DNA of 12,260 nucleotides from Verrucomicrobiia bacterium (GCA_947460915.1 CANHKJ010000067.1:1-12260), one strand, 5' to 3'. Counted from the stretch's first letter, positions 1 to 8,165 are shown. The notes: generated by a model not told the origin, from the sequence alone. Translations and numbers: made by a program.

Positions 1-2226
1 ATCAACCGCGTCCCAGATCCCAGTGACAGCGGCATTGTTCCATGTCCGAGTTCCTGCATTGAGCTCAAGGGTGAATTTTTTATTGGTTACATCATGCACC
101 ACAGTTGGGTTCCCACGATAGGCACCAGCCGGCTGCACCTGAAAGTTGTTTTCATCACCTGCACCAAGAGTCGTGTAGGAGAGAAGCGTAAATGGTCCTG
201 ATGTCGAAGGTAGCACATCAAGATAAACGAAGTTGGTCCCCGCGAGGTTTACCGTATCAGCAGAGAGCGTACCAGCGGTGCTTGCGTTCACGTGAAGATC
301 AGCACCACCGACTGAGCCTAGGTTGAGCGCTCCCGAGATCGCACCTTCCCCAGCTACCTTGCCTCCATCCGCCACGGTGACAGCTCCTGTCACGGCTCCA
401 TTCAAATTCGCTCTGCCTGCATTAACCGCCACGTTTGCCGAGATACCACCTGCTACAGTCGCGGCACCTGCATTCACGGTCAGAGCTCCACCCAGGGGAC
501 CTGCTACAGTCGCGGCACCACCGCTCACTGTGAGACCTCCGCCGAGACCAGTTGCGCCAACATTCAGGTTGCCTGCATTCAGCGTCATCAGTCCGGTATA
601 ACCCGCCGTATTCCCCGTGAAATTAATCGTTCCTGGTGAAGCCGCGAGGTTGAGATCCAAATTCGCCGAACCTGTTAGAGCTCCTGTGTGCGTGCCCGTG
701 GCGCCATAGGCCACCATACGTGCAGCGCTGGCCACATTGATGCTTCCCGAAATTGTATTGTTTTGAAAACGAATGGCACCCAGTTGACCCGCTGCCTCCG
801 TCGTGCCACTGCCATTAATCACGAAGTTGTTAGCATATGTCCCAGTTGCTGTTGGGTATGCCTGTCCATCCACATTCACGGTAACAGTGCCGGTGCCAAA
901 CGAAGTCAAATTGCCAGCCTGCAAGCGACCACCATTGATGGTTGTTCCCCCTGTGTAGGTGTTAGGCATGTCAAACACCAAACTGTTGCGATTGTTTTTT
1001 ACGACCGCCAGTGGCGTGCTACCATTGAAGTTTACCACCTTGAGCCGGACCTGATTGTCGGTAGTGGTGAGGTTGCCGGTGGCTGCACCATTGGTGATGG
1101 TGAGAGTGCCGCCAGATGAAGTAATTTCACCCGTTGCTGAAGCAGTGCCAGCAGTCGCGCCCTGAGCCCAAAATCCGTTGTATGTGGCTCCAGCACCCAC
1201 CGTGGTATACGTGCCGGTAGCAATGTTAAGACGAGATCCGAAGGGGATCACAAGGTCACGGTCCGATGTCAATGAAAGGATCGTCGTGTCACCAGCTGCA
1301 CCCAAGCGAAAGACATTGGGCCCATCGGACTGCACCACAGAAACGGCAGCCATCGTTGTTGCGGCAGCTGCACCGATCACGGTAGTGCCCTGTGCGTTGC
1401 GGAACGTTCCCGTAAATCCGGAAAAGTTGCTATTCAAAGTAACCGTGCCACCATCAGTCCGCACCAATGTTCCCGATCCAGTGATCGCACCGGAAAGTTG
1501 GCCCGTCGCCACACTGCCCCATGCACGATAAATGCCGTTCTTACCCGCAGGAACTTCGATATTGTTCGTGATATTGGTATTGAGGTTCGCATCCATAATA
1601 CCACCACCATTCAAGATCAACTTGTTCGATGCATTGCCAAAGCTGCTGTTGGATCGCACGACACCAGAATTGATGCTGATGTCACCACTGATCGTATTGG
1701 TTCCCGAGAGCACCAGCATACCTGCAGCACCACCTCCCGTATCAGAAACATCACCATTCGCGTTGATGCTCAGCCCACCAGTGCCGGCGAGAACCGATGA
1801 AATCGTAAGGGCATTGGCATTGCCTGCCGCAACCGAGTTGATCGCGCCGCCACCAATTGTGATCGTGCCTCCCGCAATCGTCTTTGCTCCCGCTTCTTGA
1901 ATCAAAATCGATGGCGTGGCAATCGTACCTGTGACCGTCGCAGTCCATGCTCCGACGCCGTCAGTGCCAGCCGAAAAAATCGCGCTGTTGCCATCCGCCC
2001 ATGCGGTGGTCGCAGTGGATCCTGCCGCATCAGTGCTCCAGTTTGTGCCCGTATTCCATGCACCAGCCACATTGCCTGAGCCTGCTGTCGCTCCGTTAGC
2101 ATCAAAGTAATAATCTGCTGCCGAGCTCTTATCAGCTAGGGCAAATGCGACCGCGCAGGCCATGATCGATGGCAGGAAAAAACGACGAGTGAAGCGAATC
2201 GTTACGGCTTGGTATTTTTTCTTCAT
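1..2226 (-). CDS. Secreted autotransporter-associated beta-strand repeat protein (N-terminal part, runs off left edge)
   Basis: The reading frame is open from the ATG at 2226 to the window edge (742 codons), so the C-terminus is missing. Residues 1-36 look like a signal peptide: KKK start, RR at 14-15, hydrophobic stretch 16-31, likely cleavage after SSA at 34-36. The rest is Gly/Ala/Thr/Asn-rich with recurring blocks such as LSGTNTISGDISINSG and NTYTGGTTINGGRLQAG, which match the autotransporter-associated beta-strand repeat (TIGR02601/PF12951). That family is predicted to form a secreted or surface-bound right-handed beta-helix. A W-x(5)-W module near residues 50-55 (AWNTGTNW) is echoed by TWNNAAVTGIWD at the left edge, suggesting a second module beyond the window. 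No transporter barrel or sorting tail is visible, so the anchoring mode is unknown. Adhesin or cell-envelope roles are inference. Family call confident; function unknown. Confidence 0.9.
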   Translation of the reverse strand, partial: MKKKYQAVTIRFTRRFFLPSIMACAVAFALADKSSAADYYFDANGATAGSGNVAGAWNTGTNWSTDAAGSTATTAWADGNSAIFSAGTDGVGAWTATVTGTIATPSILIQEAGAKTIAGGTITIGGGAINSVAAGNANALTISSVLAGTGGLSINANGDVSDTGGGAAGMLVLSGTNTISGDISINSGVVRSNSSFGNASNKLILNGGGIMDANLNTNITNNIEVPAGKNGIYRAWGSVATGQLSGAITGSGTLVRTDGGTVTLNSNFSGFTGTFRNAQGTTVIGAAAATTMAAVSVVQSDGPNVFRLGAAGDTTILSLTSDRDLVIPFGSRLNIATGTYTTVGAGATYNGFWAQGATAGTASATGEITSSGGTLTITNGAATGNLTTTDNQVRLKVVNFNGSTPLAVVKNNRNSLVFDMPNTYTGGTTINGGRLQAGNLTSFGTGTVTVNVDGQAYPTATGTYANNFVINGSGTTEAAGQLGAIRFQNNTISGSINVASAARMVAYGATGTHTGALTGSANLDLNLAASPGTINFTGNTAGYTGLMTLNAGNLNVGATGLGGGLTVSGGAATVAGPLGGALTVNAGAATVAGGISANVAVNAGRANLNGAVTGAVTVADGGKVAGEGAISGALNLGSVGGADLHVNASTAGTLSADTVNLAGTNFVYLDVLPSTSGPFTLLSYTTLGAGDENNFQVQPAGAYRGNPTVVHDVTNKKFTLELNAGTRTWNNAAVTGIWDAVD
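316..519 (-). repeat. Four tandem 17-residue (51-bp) repeats inside the beta-helix protein
   Basis: Residues 570-637 of the beta-strand protein are four consecutive 17-residue units, at 519-469, 468-418, 417-367 and 366-316. The first two both begin GAATVAG and end VNA; the third begins GRANLNG and the fourth GGKVAGE. The DNA for GAATVAG is identical over 21 bp at 499-519 and 448-468, exactly 51 bp apart, pointing to recent duplication or recombination. Unit length and the alternating small/hydrophobic pattern fit one beta-helix turn per unit. Confidence 0.85.
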
Positions 2227-2295
2227 AATTTCTGGAATATGTTTTTGTGAGATAAACGGAACCGAATCTGTATCAAGAATCAGACCAACAAAGGC

Positions 2296-2323
2296 AATAT
2301 AAGGATTTTACACTAATATGCAA
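2296..2323 (-). promoter_or_regulatory. Candidate sigma70-type promoter for the beta-strand repeat protein
   Basis: Read on the minus strand, TTGCAT (2323-2318) is followed after 16 nt by TATATT (2301-2296). An A/T-rich stretch with a T-run lies just upstream of the -35 box, as an UP element would. Transcription would start near 2289 and leave about 60 nt of untranslated leader. The rest of the 245-bp divergent gap (2227-2471) shows only a 10-bp palindrome, CTGCGCGCAG, at 2351-2360. On the menD side TTGAAA (2437-2442) and TATTAT (2457-2462) are only 14 nt apart, so that pair is weak. Confidence 0.45.
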
Positions 2324-2471
2324 TAAAAAAAGCACATAAAAACAAATTTTCTGCGCGCAGTAGCAATACAGAATCACGCGTGCTGTTCTTTGAAGACAAT
2401 GCAGAAAAACCGCACGACAAAAATCCCGCAATTCACTTGAAACACCGACCCGTCGCTATTATCGTCCGCTG

Positions 2472-4028
2472 ATGGAAAATTTCACCAAGGCCACTTCACT
2501 CATCCAAGGCGCTATTCACCAGGGCGTGGCCGAATTCGTCGTCTGCGCTGGTGCGCGTAATGCCGCACTCGTCGAAGCACTCGCTCAGGCCGAGGAAAAA
2601 GGTTTAGTCAAGATTTGGCGGCACTTTGAAGAACGCAGCGCCGCCTTCTTTGCCCTCGGCCGCTGCATCGCTGGCCATCCCTGCGCCGTGGTCACCACCA
2701 GCGGCACCGCCGTGGCCGAACTTTTACCCGCCATCATCGAGGCCTATTACCAAAAAAGACCCCTGCTCGCCATCACTGCCGACCGACCAGATGGTTTTAG
2801 CGGAACTGGTGCTCCACAAGCCATCGAGCAAGAAGGCATTTTCGGCATCTATGCCCCCACAGGCTGCGTCATGGACTGGTCATGCGATGCCCCTTGGCAC
2901 TGCAATATTTCACTCGATGAAAAATTTACCATCCAGCCTATCACCTGGACGGATGCACCTACGGCTGCTGCCGAAACCAAAAATCGACTCGACGTCGCCG
3001 CGCTAGCTCGCTGGCTGCGCGACGAACATGAGCTTGGCACTGTCGTTCTACTAGGCGGCCTTGAGCCCGATGAACAAGAGACCGTGTGGAATTTCCTGCA
3101 AGATCTGGGAGCCCCCGTGCTGGCCGATGCCACTAGCGGGCTGCGCGAGGCTCTCGGCGGCTTGCAATTGCCCGATGGCGATCGGCTTCTCCGCCAATCC
3201 CCTCCGGGAAAAGTACTACGCATCGGCGATGTTCCAACTGGTCGGTTCTGGCGCGATCTAGAAAACTCCCCGCAGATCGAAGTCTGGTCGATCACACGCA
3301 CCGGCTTCCCTGGATTGGCCCGCCCGTCCGATGTTCTTCACGCTCCCATCGCCCGCGCTGTCAAGGCCCTCGGCCAGCCTGAGCCCATGGAAGACCCCAG
3401 CGAGATTCTCGAAAAAACAGCTCGCCGCGCTGCCCTACGCGATGACTTACTCGAAGCCTTTCCCGAATCGGAGGCCGCTTGGGTTCGCGCCATTTCCCTC
3501 TACGCCTCCACCGGAAAATCCATGTTCCTCGGCAATAGCATGCCCATCCGCGAGTGGAATCTCTTCGCGCAAGACATGCGACCCGTCACCAAAGTACGGG
3601 CCAACCGCGGCGCCAACGGCATCGATGGCCAGCTCAGCACTTGGCTCGGCTGGACTGCCGACGAAGATGGTGCATGGACGCTCGTCGGGGATCTCACCAC
3701 CCTCTACGACCTCGCTGCTCCCTTCATACTCGATCAACTGGTGCGACAAGACCGCGTCATCGTCGTAATCAACAACGGCGGCGGCAAAATCTTCGATCGA
3801 CTCCCCCAACTTGGCGAAATGCAGGAAAAAGCGCGCCAACTCATGACCAATCCCCACACCACCGAGCTCGCTGGCTGGGCACAAATGTGGAACATGAGCT
3901 ACCTCGCCGTGCGCAGCCTCGATGACCTCGATAACCTCACCCCCGGCGACAACTGCACGGTCTGCGAGATTTTCCCCGACGCCTCCCAGACCACCGAATT
4001 CTGGAACCGCTGGGATCGTATTTCATGA
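2472..4028 (+). CDS. menD: MenD, SEPHCHC synthase (menaquinone biosynthesis)
   Basis: This is the thiamine-diphosphate enzyme that condenses 2-oxoglutarate with isochorismate to give 2-succinyl-5-enolpyruvyl-6-hydroxy-3-cyclohexene-1-carboxylate, the first committed step of classical menaquinone synthesis in the cytoplasm. Family landmarks appear in order: CAGARN (25-30), where E. coli has CPGSRS; HFEER (51-55) with the ThDP-activating Glu at 54; SGTAVAELLPAIIEA (77-91); TADRP (102-106); GTGAPQAIEQ (111-120); GNSMPIREW (354-362); NRGANGIDGQLST (378-390); and the cofactor motif from GDLTTLYDL (406-414) to NNGGG (434-438). At 518 residues it is somewhat shorter than E. coli MenD (about 556), but no core motif is lost. 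The ATG at 2472 puts the first helix where the family has it; no Shine-Dalgarno sequence precedes it. It overlaps menH by ATGA, implying translational coupling. Confidence 0.97.
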   Translation: MENFTKATSLIQGAIHQGVAEFVVCAGARNAALVEALAQAEEKGLVKIWRHFEERSAAFFALGRCIAGHPCAVVTTSGTAVAELLPAIIEAYYQKRPLLAITADRPDGFSGTGAPQAIEQEGIFGIYAPTGCVMDWSCDAPWHCNISLDEKFTIQPITWTDAPTAAAETKNRLDVAALARWLRDEHELGTVVLLGGLEPDEQETVWNFLQDLGAPVLADATSGLREALGGLQLPDGDRLLRQSPPGKVLRIGDVPTGRFWRDLENSPQIEVWSITRTGFPGLARPSDVLHAPIARAVKALGQPEPMEDPSEILEKTARRAALRDDLLEAFPESEAAWVRAISLYASTGKSMFLGNSMPIREWNLFAQDMRPVTKVRANRGANGIDGQLSTWLGWTADEDGAWTLVGDLTTLYDLAAPFILDQLVRQDRVIVVINNGGGKIFDRLPQLGEMQEKARQLMTNPHTTELAGWAQMWNMSYLAVRSLDDLDNLTPGDNCTVCEIFPDASQTTEFWNRWDRIS

Positions 4029-4780
4029 AAAAACCCGCCGACATAACGCTCTGGTGCCTCCATGGAGCCTTCGGTGCCGCTACTGATTGGCAATCATTTG
4101 CCCACGCCATGGCCCAGCGTGGCATGCAAGTTCGAATGGTCGATCTCTGGCGCTTTCTCGACTGCTGCCCGCGCTCTCTCACCGCCACCGCGCAAGCCAT
4201 CAACGATGAGGCCAGCACCAACCCAAAAACAAACATACTAGTCGGTTACTCCATGGGCGGACGCATTGCTCTGCACTCCTTGCTGGCCGATAATCACCCC
4301 TGGACTGCTGCAATCATCGTCTCCGCTCACCCCGGCTTAGCCGATCCAGCAGAAAAATCCGCGCGTCTGCAGCACGATACCACATGGTCTGTGCGCTGCC
4401 TGCATGATCCCTGGGAATCACTCATCGAGAAATGGAATTCACAGGACATCCTGCAATCACCGCCCGATGTCCCCCGGCCCACGCCGCTACAGCGCCCAGC
4501 ATTGTCGATGCGCCGCAAAGAAATCGCACGCAGCTTCATCGATTGGTCGCTCGGAGCCCAAGAAAACCTCTGGCCCCGCATTGCCGAAATCACCGAACCC
4601 GTGCTGTGGATCAGCGGTGATCATGATCCAAAATTCACCGATATCGCCCACCGCGCGAGCCATTTCCTCCCAAACGCTACCCAAAAAACCATCGCCCACT
4701 CAGGCCACCGCGTCCCCAGGGATCAACCGACGGCTTTCACAAACGAAGTCGCAAGCTGGATTCTCTCTGTAACCAAGTGA
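4025..4780 (+). CDS. menH: MenH-type alpha/beta hydrolase, SHCHC synthase
   Basis: This is an alpha/beta-hydrolase-fold lyase that removes pyruvate from the MenD product to form 2-succinyl-6-hydroxy-2,4-cyclohexadiene-1-carboxylate. The triad can be placed: Ser76 in GYSMGG (74-79), Asp201 in GDHDPKF (198-204), and His228 in SGHRVP (226-231). LHGAFG (12-17) forms the oxyanion strand. HPGLADPAEKSARLQHD (102-118) with a following Trp matches the MenH signature HPGL..EK..R...D..W and separates it from generic esterases. Length (251) equals that of E. coli MenH (252). Its ATG overlaps the menD stop codon, so the two genes are surely co-transcribed. No other men gene is in the window, so MenF, MenC, MenE, MenB and MenA would have to lie elsewhere. 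No clear terminator follows in the 105 bp before the convergent gene. Confidence 0.93.
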   Translation: MKKPADITLWCLHGAFGAATDWQSFAHAMAQRGMQVRMVDLWRFLDCCPRSLTATAQAINDEASTNPKTNILVGYSMGGRIALHSLLADNHPWTAAIIVSAHPGLADPAEKSARLQHDTTWSVRCLHDPWESLIEKWNSQDILQSPPDVPRPTPLQRPALSMRRKEIARSFIDWSLGAQENLWPRIAEITEPVLWISGDHDPKFTDIAHRASHFLPNATQKTIAHSGHRVPRDQPTAFTNEVASWILSVTK

Positions 4781-4846
4781 GTGATTTCATGAAGCACGTC
4801 GAAGAAAAGGCGTTGAAAATTCTGTTTATCTAGCGCAGCTCAAAAC

Positions 4847-4873
4847 TTTCGTGTGCTTCGTGTTTTTCGTGGT
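4847..4873 (+). repeat. Three imperfect 9-bp TTCGTG units between convergent genes
   Basis: Three back-to-back nonamers, TTTCGTGTG, CTTCGTGTT and TTTCGTGGT, are followed by TCAAC. They lie between the menH stop (4780) and the stop of the convergent hydrolase (4886). I recall TTCGTGT/TTCGTGGTT strings from intergenic DNA of many environmental genomes, PVC members included, but this is memory and not a search. No open frame uses them convincingly. Confidence 0.6.
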
Positions 4874-4885
4874 TCAACTCGTTCT

Positions 4886-6643
4886 TCACAACCCCGGCTT
4901 ACCGGGGTCGGTGGGGGGCTCCCAGGAAAGGGCGCCAGTCATGTTGGTTTTGCGTTGGTAAACGCGATCGCCGCAGGTGATGACAATGGTTTTGCGGTCG
5001 GCACCGGCAAAGCAGACGTTCGAGGGATAGCGGGCTCCGCTGGGTGGCGGCAGGATCAGATTGACACGACCAGGTTGATCGAAGATCTGGATGCCGAGAG
5101 CGGTGGCGACGAGTAACCAGCCATCGCGGGTGACGGCCATGCCATCGGCGGCACTGCGAGTGTTGACATCGGCGGAGGGCACATGGAGGTGATGATAGGG
5201 CTGCACATTGATCAAGGAACCATCCGCTTTGCGGGTTCCGGTATACACAAACCGACCAGCTGGATCGGCGACTTCGACGCGGGATTGATCGGGAGTCAGG
5301 GTCACGCCGTTGACGCCATTGAAGCTGCCGTGCGCCAGTTTTTTCGGCGCGCCGGGCTTGATGAACCAGACGGATTTTTTCGGTGGTTCGGTGGCATAGA
5401 TGGTGCCATCGTGAGCGACGACGAGGTCATTGGCCTCGATGTCGCGGGCGTGAATTTTTTCCTGCTTGGTTTTGAGGTCCCATGAAACGATTTCCTTGGT
5501 GCCAGCGCGGCAGCCGTAGAGCCGACCATCGGGACCGAAGCATAGGCCATTGGTGTTGCTGGTGTTTTTCAGGAATACGGAGGTGGTGCCGTCTGCGGCG
5601 ATCTGCCAAATTTCGCTGCGTGGGATGTCGGTAAAATACACCTCGCCATTCGGTCCAGCGACGGGACCCTCGGTGAAGCTGTGGCCTTTGCTGATGAGCT
5701 TCCAGTCTTCGCCCGGCAGGAGCAATTGCTTGGCGCGGCTTTGCGAGCGATCGTAGTGGGTGCTGATTTCGCGAGAGTCTTTGCTCCACAACCAGCGCAT
5801 CGCTTGCGGAAAAATCGCACCGCCATGTTGGTGGGAGTGCTGGCCTTCGCCCCAGACATGCTCGACATCATAGCCTGAGAATCTCAGCGAGCGCTCGAGC
5901 ATTTGATTGGCCATCCACCAGTCGCCGCAATAGATGTTATTGTCATTGCTGCCGTCTTGGAGGAAAATGCGAAGCGGCTTGGGCTCGGTTTTGCGGACGA
6001 GGGTCGCAATTTCATCGCCACCGCGCAATCCGACGTAGGTGCCGATCATCGAGTACACACGACGAAAGGAATCGGGCCGAAACCAAGCAACATTGAAGGC
6101 GGCGATGGCACCAGAGGAAGCGCCGCAGATGCCGCGATGATCGGGATGGGGCGAAATGCTGTAGCGTTTTTCGACCTCGGGCAGTAATTCGTCGATCAAA
6201 AATCGGGCGTATTTATCAGAAAAATCGTCATACTCGAAGCTGCGATTGAAGCGTGGCTGCGCGCTAGGGCCAGGAGCGGGAACGACTCCAGGGTTGATGA
6301 AGACGCCGATGGTGACGGGCATTTCCTGTTTGTGGATCAGGTTGTCCATGACGATGGTGGCCTTGTTCGCTCCCTTGGGATTCATGTAGCCTTCACCGTC
6401 TTGAAAGACCATCAGCGCAGCGGGTTTCTTGGCATCATATTGCGCAGGCACGTAGACCCAGTAATCGCGCTGGGTGCCGGGGTAGATGCGGCTCTGGGCG
6501 AAATGAAATTTTTCGACTTTCCCCTGCGGCACGTCGGCTTGCACCGTCGAGTCGGGATCTACAGGGTATGGGCCTTCGGCTGAAGCCGTCATCGTGACTC
6601 CTAACAGGCAAGTTACCAAAACAGTGAGCCATTTTTTGCACAT
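4886..6643 (-). CDS. Secreted fusion: enterochelin-esterase-like hydrolase plus SMP-30/gluconolactonase domain
   Basis: The 585-residue protein begins with a signal peptide (residues 1-22, hydrophobic 5-20, cleavage likely after ASA). Residues about 45-290 match the esterase D/enterochelin esterase family: nucleophile Ser176 in GASSG (174-178), a probable acid Asp234 in LQDGSNDNN, and a probable His269 in GEGQHSHQHGG. Residues about 310-575 match the SMP-30/gluconolactonase/LRE beta-propeller, with the expected metal-ligand positions Glu325 (TEGPV), Asn405 (EANDLV), Asn445 (NGVNGV) and Asp500 (ADGMAV). Both active centres look intact, suggesting a periplasmic or secreted enzyme that hydrolyses an ester and perhaps a sugar lactone. 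The substrate cannot be read from sequence; plant or algal polysaccharide esters are a guess. The first ATG directly precedes the signal peptide, so 6643 is favoured. It is convergent with menH and divergent from the pirin. Confidence 0.92.
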   Translation of the reverse strand: MCKKWLTVLVTCLLGVTMTASAEGPYPVDPDSTVQADVPQGKVEKFHFAQSRIYPGTQRDYWVYVPAQYDAKKPAALMVFQDGEGYMNPKGANKATIVMDNLIHKQEMPVTIGVFINPGVVPAPGPSAQPRFNRSFEYDDFSDKYARFLIDELLPEVEKRYSISPHPDHRGICGASSGAIAAFNVAWFRPDSFRRVYSMIGTYVGLRGGDEIATLVRKTEPKPLRIFLQDGSNDNNIYCGDWWMANQMLERSLRFSGYDVEHVWGEGQHSHQHGGAIFPQAMRWLWSKDSREISTHYDRSQSRAKQLLLPGEDWKLISKGHSFTEGPVAGPNGEVYFTDIPRSEIWQIAADGTTSVFLKNTSNTNGLCFGPDGRLYGCRAGTKEIVSWDLKTKQEKIHARDIEANDLVVAHDGTIYATEPPKKSVWFIKPGAPKKLAHGSFNGVNGVTLTPDQSRVEVADPAGRFVYTGTRKADGSLINVQPYHHLHVPSADVNTRSAADGMAVTRDGWLLVATALGIQIFDQPGRVNLILPPPSGARYPSNVCFAGADRKTIVITCGDRVYQRKTNMTGALSWEPPTDPGKPGL

Positions 6644-6841
6644 GGGAAATGCTACGCAGAAATGGCTGACATCTTACAGGGGAAGCGCGGGAGCTATGTC
6701 ATGCAAGGAATTGCGCAGATAACGTAGTCCTATATTCCATCATGAATCACTGCAACATATGCTCAGACAACCAAAATGATATTTCCGTTTTTGGGAAAAA
6801 CGCGCTAGGTTGATCTCGTGAACGACAACGAAGTAAACGTT

Positions 6842-7543
6842 ATGAAAACAAGCATCAGAAAATCGAACGAACGCGGGCACGCCAATCATGGTTGGCTGGA
6901 CTCATGGCATACTTTTAGTTTTGCCGACTACTATGATCCCAAGCATATGGGATTTCGCAGTCTGCGTGTGATCAATCAAGATCGCGTGGCACCGGGCGGC
7001 GGCTTCGGCACACATCCACATCGCAACATGGAAATTTTCAGCTATGTGCTGGAAGGAGAACTAGAACACAAAGACAGCATGGGCAATGGCCGCACCTTGT
7101 CGCCCGGACAAATCCAACTGATGAGCGCGGGATCAGGCGTGACGCATAGCGAATTCAACCCCAGTGCGAATCAGCCTGCGCATTTTCTGCAAATCTGGAT
7201 TCAACCGCGCAGCATCGGTCTCACACCTTCTTACACCGAATGGCATCCCGATTCTGCCAGCGAAAACGATCGAAAGGTGCTGGTCATCTCGGCCGATGGA
7301 CGCGATGGATCGGCAACGATTCATCAAGATGCGGATGTCTGGCGTCTGCGCCTCGGTGCTGGGGAAAACGTCGAACATACACTCGCCGAAGATCGCGGTC
7401 TGTGGCTGCAAATGATTCGCGGTGAAATGATCGTCGATGGCCGAACCTTGCACGCTGGTGATGCGATCAGCACCGAGTCAGCAGGCATCTGGAACATCGC
7501 CGCCACTGCCGAAAGCGAGGCTCTTCTTTTTGATCTACGATAA
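6842..7543 (+). CDS. Pirin family protein, YhhW-like
   Basis: This bicupin protein closely follows E. coli YhhW from its first residues: NERGHANHGWLDSWHTFSF (9-27), GFGTHPHRNME (54-64), EHKDSMGN (75-82), MSAGSGVTHSE (94-104). The four metal ligands are present as His58, His60, His102 and Glu104, one position offset from YhhW. YhhW has quercetin 2,3-dioxygenase activity in vitro; the physiological role of most bacterial pirins is unsettled. I chose the ATG at 6842 because it gives 233 residues beginning MKTSIRKSNERGH, almost the YhhW length and N-terminus. A GTG at 6818 in the same frame would add eight residues without family counterpart. The FMN reductase starts 31 bp after the stop, suggesting an operon. 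The 198-bp divergent gap upstream shows TTGCGC (6711-6716) and TATATT (6731-6736), but their 14-nt spacing is too short to call a promoter. Confidence 0.95.
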   Translation: MKTSIRKSNERGHANHGWLDSWHTFSFADYYDPKHMGFRSLRVINQDRVAPGGGFGTHPHRNMEIFSYVLEGELEHKDSMGNGRTLSPGQIQLMSAGSGVTHSEFNPSANQPAHFLQIWIQPRSIGLTPSYTEWHPDSASENDRKVLVISADGRDGSATIHQDADVWRLRLGAGENVEHTLAEDRGLWLQMIRGEMIVDGRTLHAGDAISTESAGIWNIAATAESEALLFDLR

Positions 7544-7574
7544 AAATAGTAATACAACAACTAACAAGCACTTT

Positions 7575-8165
7575 ATGAATGCATATACCAAACCAAAAAT
7601 TCTTGCCCTTGGCGGTAGCCTGCGGCGCGCTTCCTACAACCAACTTCTCGCGTCCGAAGTCGCTGCGGGAGCAGTTGCCGCCGGAGCCGAAGTCACTGTG
7701 ATTTCGCTGCGCGATTTTCCGATGCCTTTGTTCGATGAAGACCTCGAATCCGAATCCGGAAAGCCAGAAGCGGCTCGACGTTTGAAAGAACTGTTCGCGT
7801 CACATGATGGCCTGATCATCGCCTCGCCCGAATACAACAGCAGCATCACAGCGGCATTGAAAAACGCCATCGATTGGGTATCGCGCGGCGACAGTGAAGG
7901 GGAAAAAAACCTTTCGGCCTTGGCCGGAAAAACCGCAGTCATCTGCGCGGCTTCACTGGGTGCGCTCGGCGGCCTGCGTGGACTGGTGCATTTGCGCTCG
8001 ATCCTCGGCAACATCGGCATCACCGTATTGCCCGATCAAATCGCCATCGGTTCTGCCTTCGAAGCCTTCGATGGCGAGGGGCATCTGAAGGGCGAAGCGC
8101 AAGCCAAACGCGTTCACGCGATCGGCGCATCATTGACGAAACATTTGCAAAAACTTTTGGCTTAA
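7575..8165 (+). CDS. NAD(P)H-dependent FMN reductase family flavoprotein
   Basis: A 196-residue flavodoxin-like protein of the NADPH-dependent FMN reductase family (ChrR/SsuE/azoreductase type). The FMN phosphate loop is GGSLRRASYN (13-22). PEYNSSITAALKNAIDW (85-101) is the family's flavin-ring segment, and GALGGLRGLVHLRSIL (129-144) matches the conserved GxxGGxR helix. Such enzymes reduce FMN, quinones, chromate or azo dyes in the cytoplasm; the substrate here is not predictable. The frame is open upstream to 7437 inside the pirin gene, but only the ATG at 7575 places the first beta strand (KILALGGS) at the usual distance from the N-terminus. The short 31-bp gap to the pirin suggests co-transcription and a shared role in quinone or flavonoid redox chemistry, which is inference. 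No Shine-Dalgarno sequence is visible. Confidence 0.93.
   Translation: MNAYTKPKILALGGSLRRASYNQLLASEVAAGAVAAGAEVTVISLRDFPMPLFDEDLESESGKPEAARRLKELFASHDGLIIASPEYNSSITAALKNAIDWVSRGDSEGEKNLSALAGKTAVICAASLGALGGLRGLVHLRSILGNIGITVLPDQIAIGSAFEAFDGEGHLKGEAQAKRVHAIGASLTKHLQKLLA

Noticed and set aside
323..1900. Several plus-strand frames rich in Ala, Pro and Val opposite the beta-strand protein
   Set aside because: They are antisense shadows of the long open minus-strand frame, which has a signal peptide and recognisable repeats.
2351..2360. Palindrome CTGCGCGCAG in the divergent gap as an operator
   Set aside because: It is a single 10-bp palindrome with no second copy or known regulator match; chance is a fair explanation.
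2437..2462. menD promoter TTGAAA...TATTAT
   Set aside because: The boxes resemble consensus but the 14-nt spacer is too short for a confident call.
4891..4908. Perfect 7-bp hairpin ACCCCGG-CTTA-CCGGGGT as a terminator
   Set aside because: It lies inside the last codons of the minus-strand hydrolase and has no T-tract on either strand.
5569..5871. Additional small genes opposite or overlapping the secreted hydrolase
   Set aside because: All open frames there are shadows of the two-domain hydrolase, whose motifs fix the true frame.
6818..6841. GTG at 6818 as the pirin start
   Set aside because: It adds eight residues not seen in YhhW-type proteins; the ATG at 6842 gives the family length and N-terminus.
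7437..7574. Upstream extension of the FMN reductase into the pirin gene
   Set aside because: The extra residues precede the first beta strand, overlap the pirin and have no family counterpart.
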